Source: Aquimarina algiphila
GTDB lineage: Bacteria > Bacteroidota > Bacteroidia > Flavobacteriales > Flavobacteriaceae
DNA length: 64,000 nucleotides
Direction of reading: 5' to 3'
Assembly (NCBI RefSeq): GCF_007489275.1
Contig: NZ_VLNR01000015.1
Location: 1-64,000, forward strand
Positions 8,795 through 17,005 of the stretch are shown here, in pieces (within the stretch, counting starts at the first letter, position 1; every line of letters starts with the position of its first letter). The notes under the pieces are model-generated. The model was not told where the DNA came from, made no database searches, and worked only from the letters and a program-made list of their open reading frames with translations. Both the position numbers and the translations under genes were made by a program.

Positions 8795-9463
8795 ATGTTG
8801 TATTGGTTTAGACATAAGAATTATCCTGACTTCTGGAATCAATACCGAAATCATTTTATCAAAAAGAAATCATTTGATCTAGACATAACCCGTTTTATTG
8901 TATTTGATACTGAAACTACTGGGTTACACATAAAAAATGATCGTATTTTATCAATAGGTGGAATTAGTATTATTAGTAATACCATGGATGTTTCAGATAG
9001 TATCGAATTGTACTTAAAACAGGATACATTTAATCCAGAAACAGTAGAAATACATGGTATTCTAAAAGATGGGAACAATATTAAAATCAATGAGAAACAA
9101 GCTATAATTGAATTTCTGGAATATATCAGGGATGCCGTTTTAATTGCTCACCATGCCTCCTTCGACATTGCAATGATCAATGAAATTTTAGCAAGGCAAA
9201 GATTACCTAAACTCAAAAATAAAGTACTGGATACTGGGGTGTTATTTAAAAAAACTGAATTATGTCACGTCAACAGTAAACCTTATTCTTTAGATGAACT
9301 CTGCGCTATATTTAATATCAAAAAACATGATAGACATACAGCCTCTGGAGATGCATATATAACCGGACTGATATTCTTAAAAATCCTTGGTGAATTAACC
9401 AGTAAAAAAAGGATAACTCTAAAGGATCTATTTTATAATCGCAACAGGCCAGGATTACTTTAA
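8795..9463 (+). CDS. DnaQ-like 3'-5' exonuclease (DEDDh)
   Basis: A 222-residue protein with all three DEDDh exonuclease motifs: FDTETTGL (Asp38, Glu40), an ExoII motif LIAHHASFDIAMIN, and ExoIII with His then Asp five residues on (HTASGDAY). This is the fold of the DNA polymerase III epsilon proofreading subunit and of stand-alone exonucleases. Length is close to epsilon, but the neighbour (DUF294/CBS protein, 1 bp spacing) matches the separate family often annotated PolC-type exonuclease next to acetate genes. It is therefore probably not the replicative epsilon subunit. A bidirectional terminator follows. Confidence 0.9.
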   Translation: MLYWFRHKNYPDFWNQYRNHFIKKKSFDLDITRFIVFDTETTGLHIKNDRILSIGGISIISNTMDVSDSIELYLKQDTFNPETVEIHGILKDGNNIKINEKQAIIEFLEYIRDAVLIAHHASFDIAMINEILARQRLPKLKNKVLDTGVLFKKTELCHVNSKPYSLDELCAIFNIKKHDRHTASGDAYITGLIFLKILGELTSKKRITLKDLFYNRNRPGLL

Positions 9464-9502
9464 CAATATACTAAGAGCAAATACTTTCTCCTATTTACCA
9501 TA

Positions 9503-9539
9503 AAAACAATGAAGTATTTTTTTAATACTTCATTGTTTT
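9503..9539. terminator. Bidirectional terminator between convergent genes
   Basis: A 16-bp perfect stem, AAAACAATGAAGTATT with AATACTTCATTGTTTT, around TTTTT. It serves the exonuclease gene on the plus strand and acs on the minus strand. Confidence 0.85.
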
Positions 9540-9555
9540 ATTTCATACTTATATA

Positions 9556-11463
9556 TCACAACGCTTTATCCATAATTTCCTGAACAACTTCAGGGTTCAG
9601 CAATGTACTAGTATCCCCTAGATTACTAGTATCTTTTGAAGCTATTTTACGTAATATTCTTCGCATAATTTTTCCACTTCGTGTTTTAGGAAGCCCTGGT
9701 ACAAATTGTATTTTATTTAACTTAGCTATCGGTCCTATTCGATCTGTAATTTGTTGATTCACCTCTTTACTAAGATTATCCCTATCGCGATACTCGCCTG
9801 TTTCTTTAAGAATAATAAATCCATATAGAGCATTTCCTTTGATATCATGAGGAAAGCCTACAATGGCAGATTCTGCCACTGCCGGGTGTTCATTTATGGC
9901 GTCTTCAATTGGTGCAGTACCCAAATTATGACCAGACACGATTATCACATCATCTACTCTTCCTGTTATCCTATAATATCCAACTTCATCTCTTAGTGCT
10001 CCATCTCCTGTAAAATACTTATTTTCAAAAGCTGAAAAATATGTCTCTTTAAAGCGTTTATGATTTCCATATATTGTTCTTGCTATAGATGGCCATGGAA
10101 ACTTAATGCATAATCTCCCATCTACCTGATTCCCTTTTATTTCCAGACCATTTTCATCCATTAGAGCAGGTTGTATTCCTGGCAATGGTAAAGTAGCATA
10201 AGTGGGTTTGGTTGGTGTAGAATATGGTATTGGCGAGATCATTATACCACCTGTTTCGGTTTGCCACCATGTATCTACAATTGGAGATTTTTTTTCTCCT
10301 ACATGATCATTATACCAATGCCATGCTTCTTCATTAATAGGTTCTCCAACGGTTCCCAGAACTTTTAAACTAGAAAGATCTCGATTTGTTACATAATCCA
10401 GGTTTTCTTTAGCCAAAGCTCTAATTGCCGTAGGTGCAGTATAAAATTGAGTAATCTTATGTTTCTCTACAATATCCCAGAACCGTCCAAAATCGGGATA
10501 GGATGGTACTCCTTCAAACATAACTGTTGTTGCTCCGTTTGCCAATGGACCATACACAATATAAGAATGTCCGGTAATCCAGCCAATATCAGCAGTACAC
10601 CAATAAATATCATTCTCGCGATATTGAAATACATTTTTAAAACTGTATGCAGTATATACCATATATCCTGCTGTTGTATGTAACATCCCTTTAGGCATCC
10701 CAGTGGAGCCAGAAGTATATAATATAAATAAAGGATCTTCTGCATCCATAATTTCTGGCACACAATCCTTATATGCTTCATCAAGCAAAGGTTGCAACCA
10801 TAAATCCCGGCCGTCTTTCATAGCAATATCTGAATTGATTCTTTTTGCTACTAAAACCGTATGAACACCGGGGCAAATTTCTAAGGCCTCATCTACAATA
10901 CCCTTCAAATCAATTGTTTTAGCCCCTCGATAAGATCCATCAGACGTTATCACCATTTTTGCTTCACAATCATTGATTCTTGTCGATAATGCACTTGCAG
11001 AAAACCCTGCAAAGACAACAGAATGTATGGCTCCTATCCTAGCACAAGCCAACACAGAAACCGCCAATTCGGGAATCATAGGTAAATAAATACATACTCT
11101 ATCTCCTTTTTGAATTCCTTTTTCTTTAAGTACGTTGGCAAATTTACATACCTTTTCATGTAATTGTTTATATGTAATATGTTGTGCATCTTCATTTGGG
11201 TCATTAGGTTCAAAAAGAATAGCGGTTTTATGTCCCCTATTGCGTAAATGCCTATCTATACAATTTTCTGTTATATTTAATTTAGCCCCTTCAAACCATT
11301 TTATTTCGGGTTTTGTAAAATCCCAACTTAGCACATTATCCCATTTCTTTCGCCACATAAAATGTTCTTCTGCAACTTCTGCCCAAAACGTTTCGGGATC
11401 TCTAAGTGATTTTCGATATACTTGATAATATTCTTCTAGATGTTTTATGTGATAATTACTCAT
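9556..11463 (-). CDS. acs: Acetate--CoA ligase (acetyl-CoA synthetase)
   Basis: A 635-residue ANL-superfamily enzyme that makes acetyl-CoA from acetate, ATP and CoA via acetyl-AMP. Seen: the N-terminal ACAS segment (DPETFWAEVAEEHFMWRKKWDNVL), P-loop YTSGSTGMPKG (249-259), WCTADIGWITGHSYIVYGPL, WWQTETGG, the hinge GRVDDVIIVSGHNLGTAPIE and the C-terminal PKTRSGKIMRRILRKI with the catalytic Lys, which in other species is regulated by acetylation. Length is typical (about 630-650). Its ATG overlaps the stop of the propionyl-CoA synthetase-like gene by 4 bp, so the two are translationally coupled and probably cotranscribed from upstream of 13588. Confidence 0.96.
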   Translation of the reverse strand: MSNYHIKHLEEYYQVYRKSLRDPETFWAEVAEEHFMWRKKWDNVLSWDFTKPEIKWFEGAKLNITENCIDRHLRNRGHKTAILFEPNDPNEDAQHITYKQLHEKVCKFANVLKEKGIQKGDRVCIYLPMIPELAVSVLACARIGAIHSVVFAGFSASALSTRINDCEAKMVITSDGSYRGAKTIDLKGIVDEALEICPGVHTVLVAKRINSDIAMKDGRDLWLQPLLDEAYKDCVPEIMDAEDPLFILYTSGSTGMPKGMLHTTAGYMVYTAYSFKNVFQYRENDIYWCTADIGWITGHSYIVYGPLANGATTVMFEGVPSYPDFGRFWDIVEKHKITQFYTAPTAIRALAKENLDYVTNRDLSSLKVLGTVGEPINEEAWHWYNDHVGEKKSPIVDTWWQTETGGIMISPIPYSTPTKPTYATLPLPGIQPALMDENGLEIKGNQVDGRLCIKFPWPSIARTIYGNHKRFKETYFSAFENKYFTGDGALRDEVGYYRITGRVDDVIIVSGHNLGTAPIEDAINEHPAVAESAIVGFPHDIKGNALYGFIILKETGEYRDRDNLSKEVNQQITDRIGPIAKLNKIQFVPGLPKTRSGKIMRRILRKIASKDTSNLGDTSTLLNPEVVQEIMDKAL

Positions 11464-13367
11464 TGTAGTTGATTTTTATATTTTCCTAATCTATGTGTTT
11501 TATATATATATTCGATTTCTTTTATTATAGCTACATCATCAATCGTTGATGGAGTCTTATATTCAGTACTATTCGCAATATTGCGTAATAATTTTCGTAA
11601 GATTTTTCCAGAACGAGTTTTGGGTAATCTCTTTACAACCAAAACATTTTTAAAAGATGCTACTGCCCCAATATTATTACGTACAGTATTGACTATTTCA
11701 TTTTGTAATTGTTCATTGCTCGGTGTTTCTCCAGATTTTAAAACAACCAATCCCAGGGGTTTTTGTCCTTTAATATCACAATGAATTCCAAAAACAGCGC
11801 ATTCTGCAACGGATTTGTGTGAAGCTACAATTTCTTCCATTTCTGCCGTAGAAAGTCTATGTCCTGCTACATTAATTATATCATCTACTCTTCCTGTTAT
11901 GAATACATAACCATCCTCATCTTTATAGCCGCCGTCTCCCGAAAAATAATATCCTTCAAAACGTTCCAGATATCCTGCTTTATATCGTTCAGGATTTCGC
12001 CATAAATTTGATAATGTTCCTGGAGGCAATGGTAATTTTACTGTTACATATCCTTCAACATTTGCAGAGGTTTGTACTCCATCTTCATCTAGAATCTGAA
12101 TATCATAGCCGCAAACTGGTTTGGCTGAAGAACCGGGTTTTATCTTTAGTAATTCTAATCCAACCATATTTGCCAACATTGGCCATCCTGATTCTGTTTG
12201 CCACCAATGATCTATTACAGGAACTTTTAGTTTATTCTCTGTCCATTTTAGAGTAGCTACATCACAACGTTCTCCTGCCAGGAATTGATACTTTAAGCTA
12301 GACAGATCAAATTGTTTAATCAATTCTCCTTGGGGGTCTTCCTTTTTAATGGCTCGAATAGCTGTTGGTGCAGTAAACATAACTTTTACCTTATGTTCAC
12401 TAATTACTCTCCAAAAAGTAGACGCATCTGGTGTTTTGATAGGCTTACCTTCAAAAAGAATAGTTGTATTTCTATTTAATAATGGTCCGTATACAATATA
12501 ACTATGCCCTACCACCCAACCTACATCGCTTGCTGCCCAGTACACATCTCCTTCATCTACACCATACACATATTTCATTGAAAATTTTAAAGCCGTAGCA
12601 TACCCTCCAGAATCTCGTATAATTCCTTTTGGTGTACCGGTCGTTCCTGATGTATATAAAATATATAAAGGATGAGTTGATGATACAGGCACAGGTTCTA
12701 TTATCGAAGCTTTTGCAGTGAGCACATCATAATCTATATCATATGATTTATTTGAAATTTCTACTCCTTGTTTCCTATTATAGTTAACAACATAATTTGG
12801 TTTATGTTTTGATTCCTCTATAGCTTTATCCACAAAGGGTTTATAGGGAATAATGCGTTCTACTTCAATTCCATTAGAAGCTGTTATTACAACTTTAGGT
12901 TCACAATCATCAATTCTTATCGCTAATTCGTGAGGAGCAAAACCTCCAAACACCACTGAATGAATGGCCCCTATACGGGCGCAAGCTAACATAGCGTAGA
13001 TCGCTTGCGGAATCATTGGCATATAAATAATAACTGTATCTCCAGTAACAACCCCTAGATCATTAAGTCCTCCTGCCAGTTTTGAAACCTCATATTGCAG
13101 TTCACTATACGTAATATTTTGTTTTGTATTGGTTACAGGTGAATCATATATAATAGCATTTTGATGACCATACCCATCCTCGATATGTTTATCTATACAT
13201 AAGTAACTTAAATTAAGTTCACCATCTTTAAACCATTCAAAATGATTATCGCTATCTCTGGATAATATTGTATTTGGTTTTTTATACCAAGCTAAGTTTT
13301 GCATTTGTTCTTTCCAAAATTCCTCAGGATTTTGTATGCTTCGGTTATAAAATTCTTTATACTTCAT
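11460..13367 (-). CDS. prpE: Propionate--CoA ligase-like acyl-CoA synthetase
   Basis: A 635-residue ANL enzyme related to the downstream Acs but closer to PrpE/ACSS3: N-terminus MKYKEFYNRSIQNPEEFW, P-loop YTSGTTGTPKG, RDSGGYATALKFSMKYVYG, WWQTESGWPM (Acs has WWQTETGG), and GSSAKPVCGYDIQILDE. The C-terminus carries PKTRSGKILRKLLRNI with the catalytic Lys. Predicted product is propionyl-CoA; activity on acetate or butyrate cannot be excluded. It starts 4 bp inside the end of a small membrane protein gene and ends 4 bp inside acs, so three genes overlap head to tail. Confidence 0.88.
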   Translation of the reverse strand: MKYKEFYNRSIQNPEEFWKEQMQNLAWYKKPNTILSRDSDNHFEWFKDGELNLSYLCIDKHIEDGYGHQNAIIYDSPVTNTKQNITYSELQYEVSKLAGGLNDLGVVTGDTVIIYMPMIPQAIYAMLACARIGAIHSVVFGGFAPHELAIRIDDCEPKVVITASNGIEVERIIPYKPFVDKAIEESKHKPNYVVNYNRKQGVEISNKSYDIDYDVLTAKASIIEPVPVSSTHPLYILYTSGTTGTPKGIIRDSGGYATALKFSMKYVYGVDEGDVYWAASDVGWVVGHSYIVYGPLLNRNTTILFEGKPIKTPDASTFWRVISEHKVKVMFTAPTAIRAIKKEDPQGELIKQFDLSSLKYQFLAGERCDVATLKWTENKLKVPVIDHWWQTESGWPMLANMVGLELLKIKPGSSAKPVCGYDIQILDEDGVQTSANVEGYVTVKLPLPPGTLSNLWRNPERYKAGYLERFEGYYFSGDGGYKDEDGYVFITGRVDDIINVAGHRLSTAEMEEIVASHKSVAECAVFGIHCDIKGQKPLGLVVLKSGETPSNEQLQNEIVNTVRNNIGAVASFKNVLVVKRLPKTRSGKILRKLLRNIANSTEYKTPSTIDDVAIIKEIEYIYKTHRLGKYKNQLQ

Positions 13368-13588
13368 GGCTTTGTGTTTTTAGTCTTAAATAAACCAAAC
13401 CAATTTGGGTTTAATACTTTTAACTTTATAAGAACCCAAAGTATAATTACAAAACAAGCTCCCATTACAATAGAGTTAAGAGGGCTTATCGGTGTTTCGT
13501 TTTCGAACTTAAAGCGAAAGTATAATGAAACGATCACATAGATACATATAACAATATCAGATATTAAAGGATTTAATCGTAATTTCAT
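13364..13588 (-). CDS. Small membrane protein of the acs operon
   Basis: 74 residues with two predicted membrane helices (about 9-26 and 37-58), a short linker (FKFENETPISPLN) and a basic tail. No recognised family. Its stop overlaps the start of the prpE-like gene by 4 bp, the same coupling that links prpE and acs, which argues it is a real gene of this operon. A role in acyl uptake or in placing the synthetases at the membrane is speculation. Confidence 0.7.
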   Translation of the reverse strand: MKLRLNPLISDIVICIYVIVSLYFRFKFENETPISPLNSIVMGACFVIILWVLIKLKVLNPNWFGLFKTKNTKP

Positions 13589-13635
13589 CTTTACTAACTT
13601 TAGTTAAACAATTGTTTTATTCATCTTAATAAAAA

Positions 13636-13998
13636 TCAATTCAGTAATTCTTCTATTTCTATAACTAATTTTTTAACTGAAAATGGTTTTGTCAAATACT
13701 TGTCTGCTCCTAACTTTAGGCCTTTTTCAATATCAGCTACTTTATTTTTGGCAGAAAGAAATACTACTTTGGTATTTTTAAGTGACGGATTACTTTTTAT
13801 TTTTTTTAATGTTTCATATCCATCTACATTAGGCATCATAATATCCAAAAGCACCACATCTGGAATATTATCCTTTGCAATTTGTAAAGCCTCTCCTCCA
13901 TCTCTGGCTATAAATACTTCAAAATTCTTTTTCTTAAAAGTATATTCAAGCGACATTACAATATTTGGTTCATCATCTACTATTAAGATTTTTTTCAT
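13636..13998 (-). CDS. Single-domain response regulator
   Basis: A 120-residue CheY-like receiver and nothing else: acidic pair DDEPN near 8-12, phosphoacceptor Asp in VVLLDIMMPNVDGYET, a Ser/Thr position in VVFLSAKNK, and Lys in GADKYLTKPFS. There is no DNA-binding output domain. It follows the SLC5-histidine kinase gene by 53 bp and is very likely its partner. In gammaproteobacteria the matching kinase CrbS works with CrbR, which carries a LuxR-type output; here that output is missing, so the signal must pass to another protein. Confidence 0.93.
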   Translation of the reverse strand: MKKILIVDDEPNIVMSLEYTFKKKNFEVFIARDGGEALQIAKDNIPDVVLLDIMMPNVDGYETLKKIKSNPSLKNTKVVFLSAKNKVADIEKGLKLGADKYLTKPFSVKKLVIEIEELLN

Positions 13999-14051
13999 AG
14001 GTATAAGGGTTTCTGTACTGTTGATTTTGAGACTATCCTCTTTATTTATTC

Positions 14052-16736
14052 TTATTTAGGTATGGTAAATACAAATCGAGCTCCTTTTTTATATTGTTTA
14101 TCAATCCATATTTCTCCTTGGTGACTTTCAATAATTTCTTTACTAATTGCTAAACCTAGTCCGCTACCCATAGGTTTTTTGATATTTTGATGTTTTGATT
14201 GGTAAAATTTATCAAAAATATAATTGAAATCCTCTTTTGGGACACCTTTTCCATTATCTTCCACAATAATCATAATTTCATTTTTCTTTTCTTTTGTTAC
14301 AACTTTAATAATTCCTTTCTCGGGTTCTGTAAATTTTAAAGCATTAGAAAGCAAATTCGTTAATACTTGTAACATGCGATCTTCGTCATATTTTGCGATA
14401 GTTTCTGATCCATTTTTATGAATTACATTTATACCTTTACTATCTGCAATTTGTGAAATCCCATAAATTGCTTTTTCTATGGTACTGCTTATTTGATTAG
14501 ACTGTATCTCTAGCTCCTCTCTGCCACTAGATAGTTTTTCTAAATCTAGTATATTATGAATCAATCTAGCTAATCGGTCTGCATCGGTCACAATATTATT
14601 TAGAAATTTACTTTGAAGCTCATCTGGCATATCATCTCCATCTGTTAAAACTTCTGAAGCAGCCTTTATAGACGTAATTGGAGTTTTTAATTCGTGAGCA
14701 ATCGTATCTAAAAACTCATCCTTTAAACGATCCTGAAGCAACAGTTCACTATTGGCTTCTTTTAATTGATTAGTAAGAATAGTTAATTCATTTGATTTTT
14801 CTTTTAATGCTTTATTTGTGGCTATAGTTTCTTTAGATTCTTCCAAAATTTTTAAAACCTCTAGTAAGCTTACTGGTTGTTCTTTGGCAACACTACCAAT
14901 AAGAATTCGCGCAGAGGCACTACCTATACTACCTGTTAAGAGTTTTTCTGAAAAATTTATAAGTCTTGAATCTGCTCTTTCTTCTTCTTTTGATACTTTG
15001 TATTTTAAGTTGAAAAGGTTTAATGCCCGTTCTGTTCGTTCTTCTCCCAAAAATCGAGTCAATACATTTCTAATATCAGAAACATAGGCTTCTCCTTTCC
15101 ATACAAATGCTCCTTCTTGTAAATTAGCATAGTTACTGCTATTCACAAACATTTCTGCATAATTACGTTCTCTATAATTACCTTTGGATAGTAATGAAAA
15201 AATTAGGAAACTAAATGTATTAAAAAACATACTCCAGAAAAAAGCATGAGCCTCTGGACTTAAAAAATCTATACCAAATAATGCATATGGTTTCAATAGT
15301 TCAACTCTGAACAGTCCTTGATCTACAAATGAATTATTTTCTGCTAACACATTAAACACAAAAGGCAAAATCAAAGTGTAAATAACTATAAAAACTCCTA
15401 TGATCATACCAATTTTTGCTGCTCTTGCAGAACCTCGATTCCAAAAAAGACCTATAAAAAACGAGGGGGCAAGTTGTGCTATTACAACAAAGGAGATCAA
15501 TCCTATTGAAAATAATGATAACTCATATGAAAAATTAATATAGAAAAAATATGCTATAATAATTAAAGAAAAAATCGATATTCTTCTGATATTCTTAATG
15601 TAATTTGCATTCTTTTCTGGATTACTTTTAATAAATTTATCTAGAAATCCATATGGAATAATCAAGTTATTACTTACCATAGTAGATAAGGCTAATGTAG
15701 AAACAACTACCATAGAAATTACTGCTGAGAATCCTCCTAAAAAAACTAGCATCGCCAATATAAGATTATCATGGTGAAGAGGTAACAACAGTGTATAATA
15801 ATCCTGGTTTACTTCATCTGTTAAAGTCAAATTTCCTCCCCAGGCAATAAAAATTACAAAAACATTAAACAACAACAAATAGAGTGGAAATAACCAAATT
15901 GCCTTTTTTAGATATTTCTCTCTGTCATTTTCTACTACAGCTACATGAAACTGTCTTGGCAATAAGAAGATTGCAAAAAACGAAAGCGCAATCGTGAACA
16001 TCCAATTAAATCCGGCTTCCAATCCATTGAAAGATGTGATTTCACGAAAATTATCGAGCTGAGAAGCTTTCTCATATATCTGTGTTGTTCCATCAAACAA
16101 AAAGAAAGTTACATAAATACCTATAACGAGAAAGAATACTAATTTTAAGATAGACTCTACAGCTACTGTAGTCATAATACCTTTTCTACGTTGAGAAGCA
16201 TCTGTTGCTTGAGTACCAAAAAAAGCAACGAACACCGCTAATAACACAGCTATGTAAAATGTAGAATCATCCAAAACAGATGTAGATACATAACTGGTTT
16301 CATCAGTAATAATTTCGAAGGTTTCTGAAATTGCTTTTAATTGTAATGAAATATAAGGTACTATTGCAAAAACACAAATCATAGTGACCAACGCTCCTAA
16401 AAAACGGTTATTACCATATCTCAAGGAGATAAAATCTGCTATACTAGAGATTTTATGTTGTTTAGAAATTCGGATAATCTTTTTCATCACCACAATCCAT
16501 AGCGGAATAGAAATTACGGGACCTAAATAGATTGTTAAAAAACTAATCCCAGATTGTGAGGCAATACCAACGCTTCCATAATATGTCCACGCAGAACAAT
16601 ATACCGCCAGAGAAAGCACATATATATATGGATTGTTAACCCATCTGCTTTTCGAATTTTTTTCAGCCCAAAAGGCGATAAGAAATAAGAAAGCCAGATA
16701 GATTACAATAATCGTTATCAGGAGATAGTTATTCAT
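14052..16736 (-). CDS. SLC5 symporter-histidine kinase fusion (CrbS/CbrA-like)
   Basis: An 894-residue membrane sensor. Residues 1 to about 530 form an SLC5-type sodium:solute symporter with about 13 helices (SAWTYYGSVGIASQSGISFL early; FVGTQATDASQRRKGI-type loop, written here as FFGTQATDASQRRKGI). A linker (about 555-625) resembles the STAC/SLAC link of CrbS proteins. Then a coiled segment, the H-box DTIAHELKTPITS, the N-box LTNLLSNALKF, and VEDNGKGVPKE and GSGLGLAI of the ATPase domain. In Vibrio and Pseudomonas, CrbS controls acs in the acetate switch; the acs, symporter and porin neighbours support the same role here. Sensing acetate through the symporter part is inference. Confidence 0.92.
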   Translation of the reverse strand: MNNYLLITIIVIYLAFLFLIAFWAEKNSKSRWVNNPYIYVLSLAVYCSAWTYYGSVGIASQSGISFLTIYLGPVISIPLWIVVMKKIIRISKQHKISSIADFISLRYGNNRFLGALVTMICVFAIVPYISLQLKAISETFEIITDETSYVSTSVLDDSTFYIAVLLAVFVAFFGTQATDASQRRKGIMTTVAVESILKLVFFLVIGIYVTFFLFDGTTQIYEKASQLDNFREITSFNGLEAGFNWMFTIALSFFAIFLLPRQFHVAVVENDREKYLKKAIWLFPLYLLLFNVFVIFIAWGGNLTLTDEVNQDYYTLLLPLHHDNLILAMLVFLGGFSAVISMVVVSTLALSTMVSNNLIIPYGFLDKFIKSNPEKNANYIKNIRRISIFSLIIIAYFFYINFSYELSLFSIGLISFVVIAQLAPSFFIGLFWNRGSARAAKIGMIIGVFIVIYTLILPFVFNVLAENNSFVDQGLFRVELLKPYALFGIDFLSPEAHAFFWSMFFNTFSFLIFSLLSKGNYRERNYAEMFVNSSNYANLQEGAFVWKGEAYVSDIRNVLTRFLGEERTERALNLFNLKYKVSKEEERADSRLINFSEKLLTGSIGSASARILIGSVAKEQPVSLLEVLKILEESKETIATNKALKEKSNELTILTNQLKEANSELLLQDRLKDEFLDTIAHELKTPITSIKAASEVLTDGDDMPDELQSKFLNNIVTDADRLARLIHNILDLEKLSSGREELEIQSNQISSTIEKAIYGISQIADSKGINVIHKNGSETIAKYDEDRMLQVLTNLLSNALKFTEPEKGIIKVVTKEKKNEIMIIVEDNGKGVPKEDFNYIFDKFYQSKHQNIKKPMGSGLGLAISKEIIESHQGEIWIDKQYKKGARFVFTIPK

Positions 16737-16923
16737 AATGCTTACGCAAAATCACAAATGATATGGCAACGGCAATAATCCATATCAGGAAAATAAAGAA
16801 ATAAATCATTGGAAACCCTAAAAATTCGCCAAACTGATCAAAAATTAATATCAAAGGGACATTCCAGAGTAAAAACAACACTAGAGATAGTACGATTAGC
16901 TTTTGTTGATGTCTTTTTTTCAT
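16729..16923 (-). CDS. Small membrane protein beside the sensor kinase
   Basis: 64 residues with two membrane helices (about 8-29 and 36-58) and a basic N-terminus (MKKRHQQKL). It overlaps the kinase gene by 8 bp and so is probably translated with it. It resembles in size and layout the small subunits (DUF3311, DUF997, DUF4212 types) that accompany SLC5 symporters, but I cannot assign it to one. A role as accessory subunit of the symporter-like sensor is inferred from position. Confidence 0.7.
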   Translation of the reverse strand: MKKRHQQKLIVLSLVLFLLWNVPLILIFDQFGEFLGFPMIYFFIFLIWIIAVAISFVILRKHYE

Positions 16924-17005
16924 TTTTATAAAATCACCCTTATAAATTTAGTAAAAAAACGGTGCCATACGAATTATACAGCACCGTATTCTTCTAACTA
17001 AAAAA

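Noticed and set aside
10467..10784. 105-residue minus-strand ORF inside acs
   Set aside because: It lies wholly within acs in another frame, has no family resemblance, and acs has full-length conserved motifs over the same bases.
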